54,793 nucleotides of DNA from an uncultured Eubacteriales bacterium (lineage in GTDB: Bacteria; Bacillota; Clostridia; Lachnospirales; Lachnospiraceae), in contig UQYF01000015.1 of assembly GCA_900545175.1 (NCBI GenBank), positions 1 through 54,793 of the forward strand. Reading direction: 5' to 3'. This document shows, in pieces, positions 34,579 to 43,600 of the stretch (positions are counted from its first letter, which is position 1; every line of letters begins with the position of its first letter). The notes beneath the pieces are model-generated. The model did not search any database. It worked only from the letters and a program-made list of their open reading frames with translations, and was not told the DNA's origin. A program made the translations under genes and the position numbers.

Positions 34579-35916
34579 TTAGTTGTCCGCAGCCTCCATA
34601 TTTTTTGGAAGTATGAGGTTTAATATCACAGCTACCACGAATACGACTGCGACACAGTTCTGGGCGAATACATTCTGTATTATTGCCGGGAACAGTAAGA
34701 ACAGCTCAGGTACTTCTGTAAAGCCTATTCCGATGCTGAGTGAGAGAGCTGCTATCGTGACATTTCTCTGTGAATATCCGCAGCGCCCCATCATCTGTAT
34801 TCCGCTGATTACTATTGTACCGAACATCATTATTGTACATCCGCCAAGAACGGCATCAGGCAATGTGGCGAGCAGAGCGCCGAATATAGGAAATATTCCC
34901 GCAAGTATCATTATGATTGCTCCAGTTGCTATCGTGAAGCGGTTGACAACCTTGGTCATCGCGACAAGACCTACATTCTGACTGAAAGATGTTATCGGAA
35001 GACATCCGAAAAGTGATGAGATTGAACTGATAAAGCCATCACATGCAAGGGAACCGGATATTTCTTTGTCGCTTGCGTCACGACCAAGACCGCTTACAGC
35101 AAGCGCCGTTGTGTCACCGATTGTCTCAGTCGCAGATACAAGGAAAATAAGAGCAACCGAGAAAATGGCATCAGCGTGAAACTCCAGCTTAAATGGCATA
35201 AAATGCGGAAATGCAATGATGCTTGTGCCGGCAAGTGATGAAAAATCAACCATGCCCATAAAGATAGCTGCAATATAACCTACGACGAGACCAAACAGGA
35301 CGGACAGCTGTTTGAAGTAGGATTTTGCAAAAATATTAAAGCCTATGCAGCATACAAGTGTGATGCTTCCGAGTATCCAGTTTTTGGCTGAGCCGAAATC
35401 CGCACTGCCGCTTCCGCCTCCGAAGGAGGTTGAGCCGACAGAAAGCAGTGAAAAGCCGATAGCGGTTACAACGGTGGCGGCAATCACAGGAGTGATAAGC
35501 TTCATCCAGTAACATGCAAAAAGACCTAAAAGACCTTCTATTATACCGCCTATGATTACGGCACCCATGACAGCACCATAGCCGTATACACTGCCTATGT
35601 AGCAGCATATCGAAACGAAGGTGAAGCTTATTCCCATGACAATCGGAAGTCCCGAACCTATGCGCCACAGAGGAAAGAGCTGTATGAGCGTACCTATTCC
35701 GGCAATCATCATGGCACTCTGTATAAGAGAGGCAAGCTGTGCAGTGTCAAGACCGCTTGCGGCGCCGACTATGAGTATCGGTGCGATATTGGCAACAAAC
35801 ATTGCAAGAATATGCTGAAGTCCGAATGGAACAGCCTTTATTAACGGAACGCGCCCGGTAAGGGAATAGATATTGTTGATGGACGCAGGCTTTGCAGTGG
35901 AATTTTTGTCTTTCAT
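34579..35916 (-). CDS. pbuX: NCS2-family xanthine/uracil permease
   Basis: The gene encodes 445 aa with fourteen predicted membrane segments. Signatures are PFGLQHILAMFVANIAPILIV at the N-terminus, TETIGDTTAL near residue 265 and the purine-carrier motif around FGCLPITSFSQNVGLVAMTKVVNR. It should import a purine base by cation symport. The gene follows xpt on the same strand, 112 bases apart, and this xpt-pbuX pair takes up and salvages xanthine. The substrate is inferred from the neighbour. It ends at the bidirectional terminator. Confidence 0.87.
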   Translation of the reverse strand: MKDKNSTAKPASINNIYSLTGRVPLIKAVPFGLQHILAMFVANIAPILIVGAASGLDTAQLASLIQSAMMIAGIGTLIQLFPLWRIGSGLPIVMGISFTFVSICCYIGSVYGYGAVMGAVIIGGIIEGLLGLFACYWMKLITPVIAATVVTAIGFSLLSVGSTSFGGGSGSADFGSAKNWILGSITLVCCIGFNIFAKSYFKQLSVLFGLVVGYIAAIFMGMVDFSSLAGTSIIAFPHFMPFKLEFHADAIFSVALIFLVSATETIGDTTALAVSGLGRDASDKEISGSLACDGFISSISSLFGCLPITSFSQNVGLVAMTKVVNRFTIATGAIIMILAGIFPIFGALLATLPDAVLGGCTIMMFGTIVISGIQMMGRCGYSQRNVTIAALSLSIGIGFTEVPELFLLFPAIIQNVFAQNCVAVVFVVAVILNLILPKNMEAADN

Positions 35917-36028
35917 TTTGTGAAATCTCCTGATTGATATTTTATAAAATAGAAGCGAAAGCTGATTGGTAATACCATAGCCTATGCAGACAGCTGTTCA
36001 CTTATATTGACAGGGTGTCAAGGTACAA

Positions 36029-36613
36029 TTAGTTCCGGCTGCGGAATGTGATTGTGCCTGTTGAAGCGTCCATGGCATCCACAATGGCGAGTGATTCAAG
36101 CTGATAGCCGAGATTTCTTATAACCTGTCCGCCGGTCTGAAAACCCTTCTCAATGGCGATACCGATACCTTCAACAGTGGCACCAGCATCTTTGCAGATG
36201 GATATAAGCCCCTGAAGTGCACAGCCGTTTGCAAGGAAATCATCTATAATCAGAACATGGTCATCGGCAGTTAAAAATTTCTTGGACACAATTACCTGAT
36301 TTTTGTTTTTATGTGTGAAGGACTCAACCTCTGTCACATACATATCACCGTCAATATTAACACTCTTTGACTTCTTGGCGAATACGACAGGAACTCCAAA
36401 GCTCATGGCTACAACGCATGCTATGCCTATTCCGGATGCCTCGATTGTAAGGATTTTGTTGATTGGCTTGCCCTCAAAGCGTTTTTTAAACTCTTCGCCC
36501 ATAAGCTTGAAAAGTCCTGTATCCATCTGGTGGTTTAAGAAGCTGTCCACCTTTAAGATATTACCTTCCTTTACAACTCCGTCCTTTACAATACGTTCTT
36601 CTAAAAAATTCAT
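36029..36613 (-). CDS. xpt: Xanthine phosphoribosyltransferase
   Basis: The gene encodes 194 aa of normal family length. The PRPP-binding motif is VLIIDDFLANGCALQG near residues 120-135. Other hallmarks are FLEERIVKDGVVKEGNILKVDSFLNHQMD at the N-terminus and TIEASGIGIACVVA near residue 57. It converts xanthine and PRPP to XMP. In many Firmicutes this operon is controlled by a guanine riboswitch, but no TATA...GGTAGA-type purine aptamer is visible on the minus strand of 36614-37030. A large palindrome occupies the leader instead. ATG 36613 follows GGAGATAT. Confidence 0.93.
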   Translation of the reverse strand: MNFLEERIVKDGVVKEGNILKVDSFLNHQMDTGLFKLMGEEFKKRFEGKPINKILTIEASGIGIACVVAMSFGVPVVFAKKSKSVNIDGDMYVTEVESFTHKNKNQVIVSKKFLTADDHVLIIDDFLANGCALQGLISICKDAGATVEGIGIAIEKGFQTGGQVIRNLGYQLESLAIVDAMDASTGTITFRSRN

Positions 36614-36647
36614 TGCGATATCTCCTTAATGTTTTATTATTAAATAG

Positions 36648-36852
36648 GTAATTGCGAAACTCTGTATATTGGTATCAGACGTTGTGCACTTTTGCTATAT
36701 TACCGCCAGACACGCTCGCGCTTCATTGCAAACACAGCGGTGCGTAAGCGGCTAAAACACAGCCGCTAAACACCGGTGTTTGCAAATAGTCTGGCTTGCA
36801 ATATAGTAAAATTGCACAACTGTTCATTGATAAATTTGAGTTTCGCAATTAC
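36648..36852. repeat. 205-bp nested palindrome in the xpt leader
   Basis: GTAATTGCGAAACTC (36648-36662) is the exact complement of 36838-36852. Inside it GTTGTGCA (from 36681) faces TTGCACAAC (36812-36820), CGCCAGAC (36704-36711) faces GTCTGGC (36789-36795), TTGCAAACAC (36726-36735) faces GTGTTTGCAA (36776-36785), and AGCGGCT/AGCCGCT form the tip at 36747-36767. It has no coding capacity. It is either a MITE-like palindromic element or a long structured RNA leader. Confidence 0.8.
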
Positions 36853-37063
36853 TTATTATTATTAAAGCATTGTAACATGAAATGATAATATAAAAAAGAG
36901 AATATTTTACAAAAAGTTTATGATTTATGTGTGAAACAGTAAAGCATTGGTTGTTTCTTAATTTGCACAAAACCTGAAATTGTGTTATTCTTAATAGGCT
37001 GGCGTTTTGTTTGGATATACTTTGACATAAGTGCTTTGGAAGAGGGAAAAGGAGAGAGTTGTA

Positions 37064-37807
37064 TTGTTAAACTTGAGATTTAAATGGGTAGTACTTTCAA
37101 GCTTTTTTTACGTTATGTATGCGGTTCCGAAGGCTGAATACATGCTAAGACACCCCGAAAAATATACAGATAAAGATAAGTACGATTTTGCTATGCAGAT
37201 TGTAAAACACATGAAGAGAAGAGCAAGGACAACGACAGACGTGTATGGTATTGAGAACATTCCGGATGAGCATGGTTATATTATATATGGAAATCATCAG
37301 GGAAAGTATGATGCACTCGGAATTTTGCTGTCACTTGAGGAGCCTTGCGGAGTGTTGTGGGAGAAAAGGCAGGCAGACAGATTTCTAAGCCGTCAGGTAT
37401 GCGGGCTTATAAATGGTGTTGCGATTGATTTGACAGATATCAGAGCGAAGGTACGCTCTATAAAGGAAGTGTCTGAGAGAGTCAGGTCAGGACAGAATTT
37501 CCTTATCTTCCCGGAGGGTGGATATGGCGATAATCACAACGAGCTTCAGGATTTTTTCAGCGGATGCTTCGCATGCAGTCAGGCAAGCAAAGGTCCAATA
37601 GTGCCTGTTGTGGTCTATGATTCATATAAATCAATGAATAGCAATACCTTTGAAAAAGTAAAGACCCAGGTTCACTATTTGACACCGATATATTATGACG
37701 AGTATAAAGGAATGAAGAAGCCTGAAATCTGTGAGCTTGTAAAATCAAGAATTGCAGCTAAGTTAGAGGAGATTAAAGATGGTGAGCGAGGAAAAAAAGC
37801 TATTTAA
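37064..37807 (+). CDS. PlsC-type 1-acylglycerol-phosphate acyltransferase
   Basis: The gene encodes 247 aa from TTG 37064, chosen because AAAAGGAGAG lies at 37047-37056; GTG 37031 is in frame but would include that site. Acyltransferase motif I is GNHQGKYD (NHxxxxD) near residue 82, and motif III is FPEGGYGDNHNE near residue 154. One N-terminal membrane helix (WVVLSSFFYVMYAVP) anchors it. It should transfer an acyl chain to lysophosphatidic acid in phospholipid synthesis. Its last 29 bases overlap the P-type ATPase gene, so the two are translationally coupled. Confidence 0.85.
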   Translation: MLNLRFKWVVLSSFFYVMYAVPKAEYMLRHPEKYTDKDKYDFAMQIVKHMKRRARTTTDVYGIENIPDEHGYIIYGNHQGKYDALGILLSLEEPCGVLWEKRQADRFLSRQVCGLINGVAIDLTDIRAKVRSIKEVSERVRSGQNFLIFPEGGYGDNHNELQDFFSGCFACSQASKGPIVPVVVYDSYKSMNSNTFEKVKTQVHYLTPIYYDEYKGMKKPEICELVKSRIAAKLEEIKDGERGKKAI

Positions 37808-40286
37808 GAGCCTTCAGGAAAGACTTGACGAACAGAGGATAAAAAGGCAGCAGGAGCAGTTGGCAGACCGTGATGAAATAATAAGATATGAAGCTGATGC
37901 GGACACCGGACTCACAGCACAGCAGGTGAAGGAGCACTTTGATGCAGGCTGGTATAATGAGACGATGGATTCATGCACCAAGTCGGTAAGAGATATTATT
38001 ATTACCAATACATTTACATATTTTAACCTTATTTTTGTCGTGCTGGGAGTGCTCCTTATTATAGTCGGTTCTTTTAGGAACCTTACGTTTCTTCCTGTTA
38101 TTTTTGCAAATTCGGCTATAGGTATATTTCAGGAGTTAAGAGCCAAGAGAGTTTTAGATAAGATGAATATGCTAAGTGCACCTACGGCAAAGGTGGTAAG
38201 AGATGGAAATATAAGCGTGATAAAGACACAGGAGCTCGTTGCAGATGATATGGTGGTATTTGCCGCCGGAAGCCAGATATGTGCTGACGCAGTGGTCGCC
38301 TCGGGGAGTGTCCTTGTAAATGAAGCGCTGCTTACAGGTGAGTCGGACGATATTGTAAAGAAAAGCGGTGACAAGCTGATGAGTGGAAGCTTTGTTGTAT
38401 CGGGAGAGTGTCGTGCAAGGCTTGAGAATGTAGGACGTGATTCATATATATCCAAGCTGACAATGGAAGCTAAAGCAATGGGCTCTAGCGAGCAGTCGGA
38501 GATGATACGCTCACTTGACAAGCTTTTAAAATGGGTCGGAATATGTATTATCCCTATGGGTGTGCTTCTGTTGTGGCAGGGCATGAATGTCAACATGGAG
38601 AGCTTTCCGAGTGCCGTGACTGCAATGGTTGCGGCTGTGATCGGAATGATCCCTGAGGGACTTTATCTGCTTACAAGCGTTGCACTTGCGGTGAGCACGA
38701 TACGTCTTGCAACGCAGAAGGTTCTGCTGCATGACATGAAAAGTATAGAGACTCTTGCACGCGTAAATGTACTATGTGTCGATAAGACGGGAACTATTAC
38801 AGAGAACAGGATGTCTGTGCAGGAAGTGTATGAGCTTCCGGGAGAAAGATATGGGACATCTGCTAAGATGCTTTCTGATTTTGTGTCCGTCATGGGCAAT
38901 GACAATATCACAATGAATGCGCTTAAGGAATACTTTAAGGAACCTACAGGAAAAAAGGCTGTATCGCATACAGGATTTACATCAGCGTTAAAGTACAGCT
39001 CAGTGACATATTCTGATGGAGCGTATGTGCTTGGAGCTCCGGAGATGGTGCTAAGGGAGAGCTATGAACAGTACAAGGACACTATAGAAAGGTTCTCAAG
39101 AACCGGTGCAAGAGTGTTGGTATATGCCAGATATTTTGGCGATATCGAAGGAAAACCGCTCACACAGAAGGCAGAACCGCTTGCCTTTGTAATCCTCTCT
39201 AATCCTATAAGAGAGAATGCAAAGGAAACTTTCAGATATTTTGCCAAGCAGGATGTACAGGTCAAAGTAATATCGGGCGATAATCCGGTGACAGTATCTG
39301 AGGTTGCCATCAGAGCCGGAATTGATGGAGCAGAGCGTTTTGTGGATGCTTCAACATTACATACAAGGAAGGATATATACGAAGCTGCACAAAAATATGT
39401 TGTATTTGGGCGTGTATCTCCTGAACAGAAGAGACAGCTTGTCGGTGCACTAAAGGAACAGGGAAATACAGTTGCAATGACAGGTGACGGTGTAAATGAT
39501 GTGCTGGCACTTAAGGATGCTGATTGCAGTATCGCAATGGCATCCGGAAGTGAAGCGGCGGCACAGGCGGCACAGGTAGTGCTGCTTGAATCGGATTTTT
39601 CCAAGATGCCTTCGGTTGTTCTTGAAGGAAGGCGTGTTGTCAATAATATTGAACGTTCAGCCAGTCTTTTTCTTGTAAAGAACATATTCTCGTTTATAAT
39701 GGCGCTGTGCTCAATAATCGCAGCGGTTACATATCCGCTTGAACCGGCACAGATATCACTTATTGCGATGTTTACAATAGGTATACCTTCATTTTTCCTT
39801 GCTTTGCAGCCTAATAAAAAGAGAATTGAAGGACACTTTATGAAAAACGTGCTGTTAAAGGCGCTTCCGGGTGGACTTACGGATGTAATATGCGTTGGAG
39901 CGCTTGTAGTGTTCGGAAATATATTCAGTCTTGATCCTGACGGAGTGGCTACGGCCGCAACACTGCTTCTTGCTATAGTAGGCTTTATGATTATGATAAA
40001 GATAAGCAGACCGTTCAACAAGCTTACATTTACTGTGTTTGTTTTTTGTGTAATCGGACTTATATTCTCAAGTACTGTGTTAAAGAGCCTCTTCTATATG
40101 AGCCACATGTCAACCGAATGTATTATGCTTGCTGTGGTATTTGCATTTGCAACAGAGTCGCTCTTTAGATATCTCTCACTTTTGATTGAGAAGTTAGAGC
40201 AGTGGTTAGACTCTGACAAAGTTAAGAAAAAAGAACCGGAAAAAATGGAAGCCAAAAAAGAAAGCAGAAAAGAAAAGCACAAGTAA
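37779..40286 (+). CDS. P-type cation-transporting ATPase (CtpE-like)
   Basis: The gene encodes 835 aa. The actuator motif LTGES is at 185-189, PEGL in the fourth membrane helix at 292-295, phosphorylation motif DKTGT at 335-339, and the hinge TGDGVND near residue 567. There is no metal-binding N-terminal domain and no CPC motif, so it is not a heavy-metal pump. The short nucleotide-binding domain and the PEGL helix resemble the CtpE/Ca2+ group of Gram-positive bacteria. Ca2+ transport is inference. The C-terminus is a highly charged Lys/Glu tail. It overlaps the acyltransferase gene, which suggests an envelope-related role. Confidence 0.87.
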   Translation: MVSEEKKLFKSLQERLDEQRIKRQQEQLADRDEIIRYEADADTGLTAQQVKEHFDAGWYNETMDSCTKSVRDIIITNTFTYFNLIFVVLGVLLIIVGSFRNLTFLPVIFANSAIGIFQELRAKRVLDKMNMLSAPTAKVVRDGNISVIKTQELVADDMVVFAAGSQICADAVVASGSVLVNEALLTGESDDIVKKSGDKLMSGSFVVSGECRARLENVGRDSYISKLTMEAKAMGSSEQSEMIRSLDKLLKWVGICIIPMGVLLLWQGMNVNMESFPSAVTAMVAAVIGMIPEGLYLLTSVALAVSTIRLATQKVLLHDMKSIETLARVNVLCVDKTGTITENRMSVQEVYELPGERYGTSAKMLSDFVSVMGNDNITMNALKEYFKEPTGKKAVSHTGFTSALKYSSVTYSDGAYVLGAPEMVLRESYEQYKDTIERFSRTGARVLVYARYFGDIEGKPLTQKAEPLAFVILSNPIRENAKETFRYFAKQDVQVKVISGDNPVTVSEVAIRAGIDGAERFVDASTLHTRKDIYEAAQKYVVFGRVSPEQKRQLVGALKEQGNTVAMTGDGVNDVLALKDADCSIAMASGSEAAAQAAQVVLLESDFSKMPSVVLEGRRVVNNIERSASLFLVKNIFSFIMALCSIIAAVTYPLEPAQISLIAMFTIGIPSFFLALQPNKKRIEGHFMKNVLLKALPGGLTDVICVGALVVFGNIFSLDPDGVATAATLLLAIVGFMIMIKISRPFNKLTFTVFVFCVIGLIFSSTVLKSLFYMSHMSTECIMLAVVFAFATESLFRYLSLLIEKLEQWLDSDKVKKKEPEKMEAKKESRKEKHK

Positions 40287-40291
40287 AAACG

Positions 40292-40331
40292 AAAAAAATG
40301 ACACAACCTTGTTAAAGGCTGTGTCATTTTT
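40292..40331. terminator. Bidirectional terminator
   Basis: AAAAATGACACA (40295-40306) pairs with TGTGTCATTTTT (40320-40331), with CC/GG just inside. It separates the ATPase operon from the converging DUF11 gene. Confidence 0.9.
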
Positions 40332-40341
40332 GATTACTGCA

Positions 40342-41196
40342 TTATATTGTTCCGGTGACAGTGAGTGTGCTGCCCCCCGGATTGATTATAAGGGCACCTG
40401 TAGCAGTGTCGCGGGTGTAGGTTGCAGCCGGGACGGTTATCTGACCGCCTATTGTGGTGAAAAGACCGGTTACTTCACTATAATTGTAGTTGGTTCCTTC
40501 CGTCCATGTGACACCGTTGAAGGTAACGGTTATATTCTTGAGTATAGGAATAAAAGTATCAGTAAGGACAACATTGTCGGCTGCCAAAGCCTCAGTGTTT
40601 CCGGAATTCTGAATGATGAAGGTGTAAGTTATCTGGCCGTTTTCAGTGACTGTTGAAGGTGTAAGTGACTTGCTGATTGTAAGAAATGCGCTGTTTTCGG
40701 TGTTGACAGTTTCAACTGCCGTGATCGGAGTGGCAAGCTCCTGACCTGTTATTGTGGCTGTGTTGGTGATAGCAGCTTCGCTTTCAAGAGGCGCAAATTC
40801 GTTGGCTGTTGTTTCGTATACCAGTGTCGTGTTGCCGCCTGCCGGGACGGATATACCGGTGATTGTCAGAGGCGATGTGGAAGTGATGACAGGAGCTGCC
40901 TGTAATACACCGTTTATAAAATACTTGACGGAGCCTTCAACATAGTCTAAAGGAGTCAATGTCTGGGTGTTGTAGGCATATGCTCCGAGATTGTCGGTAA
41001 CCGTAAGAGTAGAAAAATTATCCGTACCTGAGTTTACAATACTGATTATATAAGTTATGCGGCCTCCCGACTGATATGTGTCAGTCACAGCAGTCTTAGC
41101 CGCAGTTAATATCTCTACAAGTTCACCTGCAGTAATGTTGGAAGTTGTTGTGTTTCAGTTATAGGAAAGAGTAGCTTGATTATAAAAGGTTGCCAT
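40342..41196 (-). pseudogene. DUF11-repeat surface protein, interrupted by TGA at codon 14
   Basis: The minus-strand frame starts at ATG 41196, after CGGAGGAAC, reads MATFYNQATLSYN, meets TGA at 41157-41155 and then continues NTTTSNITAGELVEIL and on through the DUF11 domain to 40342. Related proteins read LSYNGNTT at this point, so a Gly codon (GGA) appears changed to TGA. The downstream frame is intact: ISIVNSGTDNFSTLTVTDNLG and SKSLTPSTVTENGQITYTFIIQN mark two DUF11-type beta repeats. These proteins form surface or spore-coat-like structures. Restart inside the frame near 41088 is possible but has no ribosome binding site. Confidence 0.75.
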
Positions 41197-41317
41197 AAGT
41201 TCCTCCGTATTTTTTAGTGTGTAAGGTGTTAACCTTAATATATATTATGCAGGGCTTGACAATATGACAGTAAAAATATTGTTCGATTACCGCTAAAAGT
41301 ATAAAAATTAATATAAC

Positions 41318-41348
41318 TTGACACTGGTTTATACTGTTTTTTAATAAT
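41318..41348 (+). promoter_or_regulatory. Possible promoter of the downstream small RNA
   Basis: TTGACA at 41318-41323 is a perfect -35. AATAAT at 41343-41348 is a fair -10 at 19 bases, with other AT-rich choices nearby. Confidence 0.45.
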
Positions 41349-41390
41349 ATATTTTAGAGTATTATATATAGCTGTAATTTCATTAATTTA

Positions 41391-41509
41391 TGAGGAGGTG
41401 GGACTGCTCAAGCCTGTTTAAGAGAAGCACACTGAGCTGGCTTGATTCTGACGTGGAAGCTCTTATTGGCGGCGGGACGCAGCAAGTAAGTCCCGCCGCT
41501 TTTTGCGTT
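41391..41509 (+). ncRNA. Candidate small RNA with pseudoknot potential and strong terminator
   Basis: This GC-richer stretch in an AT-rich gap has no open frame and ends in a perfect stem, GCGGCGGGAC (41469-41478) with GTCCCGCCGC (41490-41499), then a T-run. Upstream, TCAAGCC (41408-41414) pairs with GGCTTGA (41439-41445). Loop bases GAGCT (41434-41438) can pair with AGCTC (41458-41462), or AAGAG (41420-41424) with CTCTT (41460-41464), which would make a pseudoknot. It does not match tmRNA, SRP RNA or the riboswitch classes I can recall. Its 3' end is 230 bases before the GntR gene. Confidence 0.55.
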
Positions 41510-41584
41510 TTTAAGGCATGATGCACAATTTAATGAAAAGCTTATCTGGCATCAATATCATATAAAAATATAAGGATTGCTATA

Positions 41585-41613
41585 TTGACATAAAGTATTA
41601 TTTGTATTAATAT
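41585..41613 (+). promoter_or_regulatory. Promoter of the GntR/membrane-protein operon
   Basis: TTGACA (41585-41590), 17-base spacer, TAATAT (41608-41613). A TATAAT also lies at 41615-41620. Confidence 0.5.
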
Positions 41614-41626
41614 ATATAATACAAAA

Positions 41627-41699
41627 GTGGGTCGTCAAAACATGCACATAAATACAACATCTTATACACTCACAGCCTGAAGTGCATGTTTTGACCCAC
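41627..41699 (+). promoter_or_regulatory. Long inverted repeat in the GntR leader
   Basis: GTGGGTC then TCAAAACATGCAC (41627-41647, one bulged G) is complementary to GTGCATGTTTTGACCCAC (41682-41699). The 34-base loop carries nothing recognisable. It lies between the promoter and the AGAGGAGG of the GntR gene. It could be an operator for the GntR protein, a leader hairpin or a small palindromic element. Confidence 0.55.
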
Positions 41700-41738
41700 C
41701 GGTTTTATTTGAATATTTTTTCGCAGAGGAGGATTAAC

Positions 41739-42122
41739 ATGATAATTGAACTCAACACAGCGTCGGACATCCCGATTTATGTACAGCTTCGCAACCAGAT
41801 TGTGCTGGGTATAGGGAGAGGAGAGTTAAAGGCGGGAGAGAGCCTTCCGACAGTAAGACAGATGGCACAGGATACAGGTATTAATGTTATGACAGTGAAT
41901 AAGGCGTATGGTGTTTTAAAGGCGGAGGGATTTATTGAGATTGACAGGCGGCATGGTGCCAAGATATGCGCTAGAGTGGACAATGGAGTGCAGTACCGCG
42001 AGAAGGTCGAGGAGGAGCTTGAGCTTCTCATAACGGAGACAATGTTAAAGGGCATGAAAAAGGGAGAATTTATTAAAAAATGTGAGGAAATCTATAACAG
42101 GCAGCAGCTTGTTCTTGAATAG
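41739..42122 (+). CDS. GntR-family regulator, YtrA type
   Basis: The gene encodes 127 aa from ATG 41739 (AGAGGAGG at 41725-41732). The winged helix (DIPIYVQLRNQIVLGIGRGELKAGESLPTVRQMAQDTGINVMTVNKAYGVL) fills residues 8-60, and only a short helical C-terminus follows, as in the YtrA subgroup. Such regulators usually repress their own operon and sense envelope or drug stress. The next gene, 14 bases away, encodes a membrane protein, so that protein is the likely co-regulated partner. Confidence 0.9.
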   Translation: MIIELNTASDIPIYVQLRNQIVLGIGRGELKAGESLPTVRQMAQDTGINVMTVNKAYGVLKAEGFIEIDRRHGAKICARVDNGVQYREKVEEELELLITETMLKGMKKGEFIKKCEEIYNRQQLVLE

Positions 42123-42136
42123 GGGAGGAGAAATTT

Positions 42137-43510
42137 ATGATTATTATGGTGATTGAGATTATTACAATGCTCTTCATGCTTGCATCCTTAGTCTATACTA
42201 TGGGAAGCGGGAGTATTCTTGAAAACGGAGCATACTATATGGGAATAACAATTCCCAAGGAGCACAGGGACGAGGAGCCTGTAAAAAATATAAAGGCAGA
42301 GTATATGAGAAGTTGGAAAAGGATAAGCATTATCGGACTTGTAACCTGTTTTATGATTTTGATTTTTTATGATTATGTGTCAATACAGATGGTATATATT
42401 TTAACGTGGTTTTTTGTGCTGATGTATGCGTATCAGAACAGCCTTAAAAGGTGTGGCTGGAAGCTGTACAACTGGAAGATAACACAGGATTGGTATAAGG
42501 GAAGCGAAAATGGCGGCAGGTTTTGCAGAATAGACACTGCGCTGACAAGCAGCAGGAAAAAGATGTCTGTAAGCCCTTACTGGGGAGTATTGCCGATGGC
42601 GATGGTTATAGTATGCGTGTTCAGGTATTGTGCGGTGCATTTCTCTGTCGTATCGTGCAGCTTTGCGGCCTGTGCCATGATGTTTTTTGTGGTGTATTTT
42701 GTGATTACAAGGTCACGCACCAAGGTTTACTGCGATGACAGCGAGATTAATATTGCGATTAACAGAAGTGTAAAGTACGAGTGGAGCAGATGCATGATGC
42801 TTCACAGCTTTATGGCGGCGTTTATTGCACTTGTTCTTTCTTTAAGGTATACATCGGGAACGCAGCTATATGGCGGAAAGGTGTTTGTATTTCTAGGTTA
42901 TGCCATGATAATGCTTTGCTCGCTCGGAAGCCTTGCGGCACTTGTTGCCGCCTATGCCAATGTGCAGAAGGTGAAAAATCAGGCTGGCAAAGTGCAGTAT
43001 TATGATGACGACGATATATATTATCTGACAGGTAAGAAAAATCCCAATGCGCCGAGAATGCAAGAAAAAAGAGTCGGAATAGGTTTCTCGTTGAATGCCG
43101 GGAGCAGAGTGGATTTGATTGTAGTCGGAATCACCATGTTGTTTGTTATCGGGCTTGCATTCTTTTTGGCAAAATATGATTTAGCTGACGTATCACTTGA
43201 TATTACAAGTGATGACAGTGGAAGAAAAATTGCTTATGTTGAGGCGGCAGGCGAGAGAAGCGGGTTCTATCTTGATGAGATAACGGATGTTGAGCTTTTG
43301 GACACACTGCCGGACATGTCCAAGAATGTAGGCTATGACGGAACAGTATATAATATAGGGAGCTTTGATGTGTCGGGCTACGGAAAATGTGATACATATA
43401 TCTGCCTGAAAACACATATGGCGGTTGTAGTTAAGACCGCTGACAGGGTGTATGTGTTCAATGACGAGACTGCCGATGGAACAAGGCATATGTACGAGAG
43501 TTTACGTTGA
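42137..43510 (+). CDS. Multi-pass membrane protein (DUF1648/DUF5808-like)
   Basis: The gene encodes 457 aa with about seven or eight predicted transmembrane helices. Residues 290-320 (QYYDDDDIYYLTGKKNPNAP and RVGIGFSLNAG) are typical of DUF5808, a segment often joined to DUF1648 proteins. The C-terminal 100 residues (IAYVEAAGERSGFYLDEITDVELLD) look like a bacterial PH-type domain. The family is regularly encoded next to YtrA-type GntR regulators, as here, and is thought to act in envelope stress. The biochemical role is unknown. Confidence 0.8.
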   Translation: MIIMVIEIITMLFMLASLVYTMGSGSILENGAYYMGITIPKEHRDEEPVKNIKAEYMRSWKRISIIGLVTCFMILIFYDYVSIQMVYILTWFFVLMYAYQNSLKRCGWKLYNWKITQDWYKGSENGGRFCRIDTALTSSRKKMSVSPYWGVLPMAMVIVCVFRYCAVHFSVVSCSFAACAMMFFVVYFVITRSRTKVYCDDSEINIAINRSVKYEWSRCMMLHSFMAAFIALVLSLRYTSGTQLYGGKVFVFLGYAMIMLCSLGSLAALVAAYANVQKVKNQAGKVQYYDDDDIYYLTGKKNPNAPRMQEKRVGIGFSLNAGSRVDLIVVGITMLFVIGLAFFLAKYDLADVSLDITSDDSGRKIAYVEAAGERSGFYLDEITDVELLDTLPDMSKNVGYDGTVYNIGSFDVSGYGKCDTYICLKTHMAVVVKTADRVYVFNDETADGTRHMYESLR

Positions 43511-43600
43511 AACGGTGTGTGACAGGTGCTATAATAAAAAGGTATTACAAATTACAAAGCTAATACAAGCAGGAGAAAGTATAATAGAGGAGCACACAAA

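Noticed and set aside
36614..37030. Purine riboswitch before xpt
   Set aside because: Looked for the TCTACC and CCGTAAA cores on the minus strand and found none.
39062..40021. 319-codon minus-strand frame inside the P-type ATPase
   Set aside because: The ATPase motifs on the plus strand are unambiguous; the antisense frame has no family features.
41155..41157. TGA read as Gly (altered code) in the DUF11 gene
   Set aside because: TGA is used as a normal stop at many intact genes here, so recoding is not supported; a point mutation is simpler.
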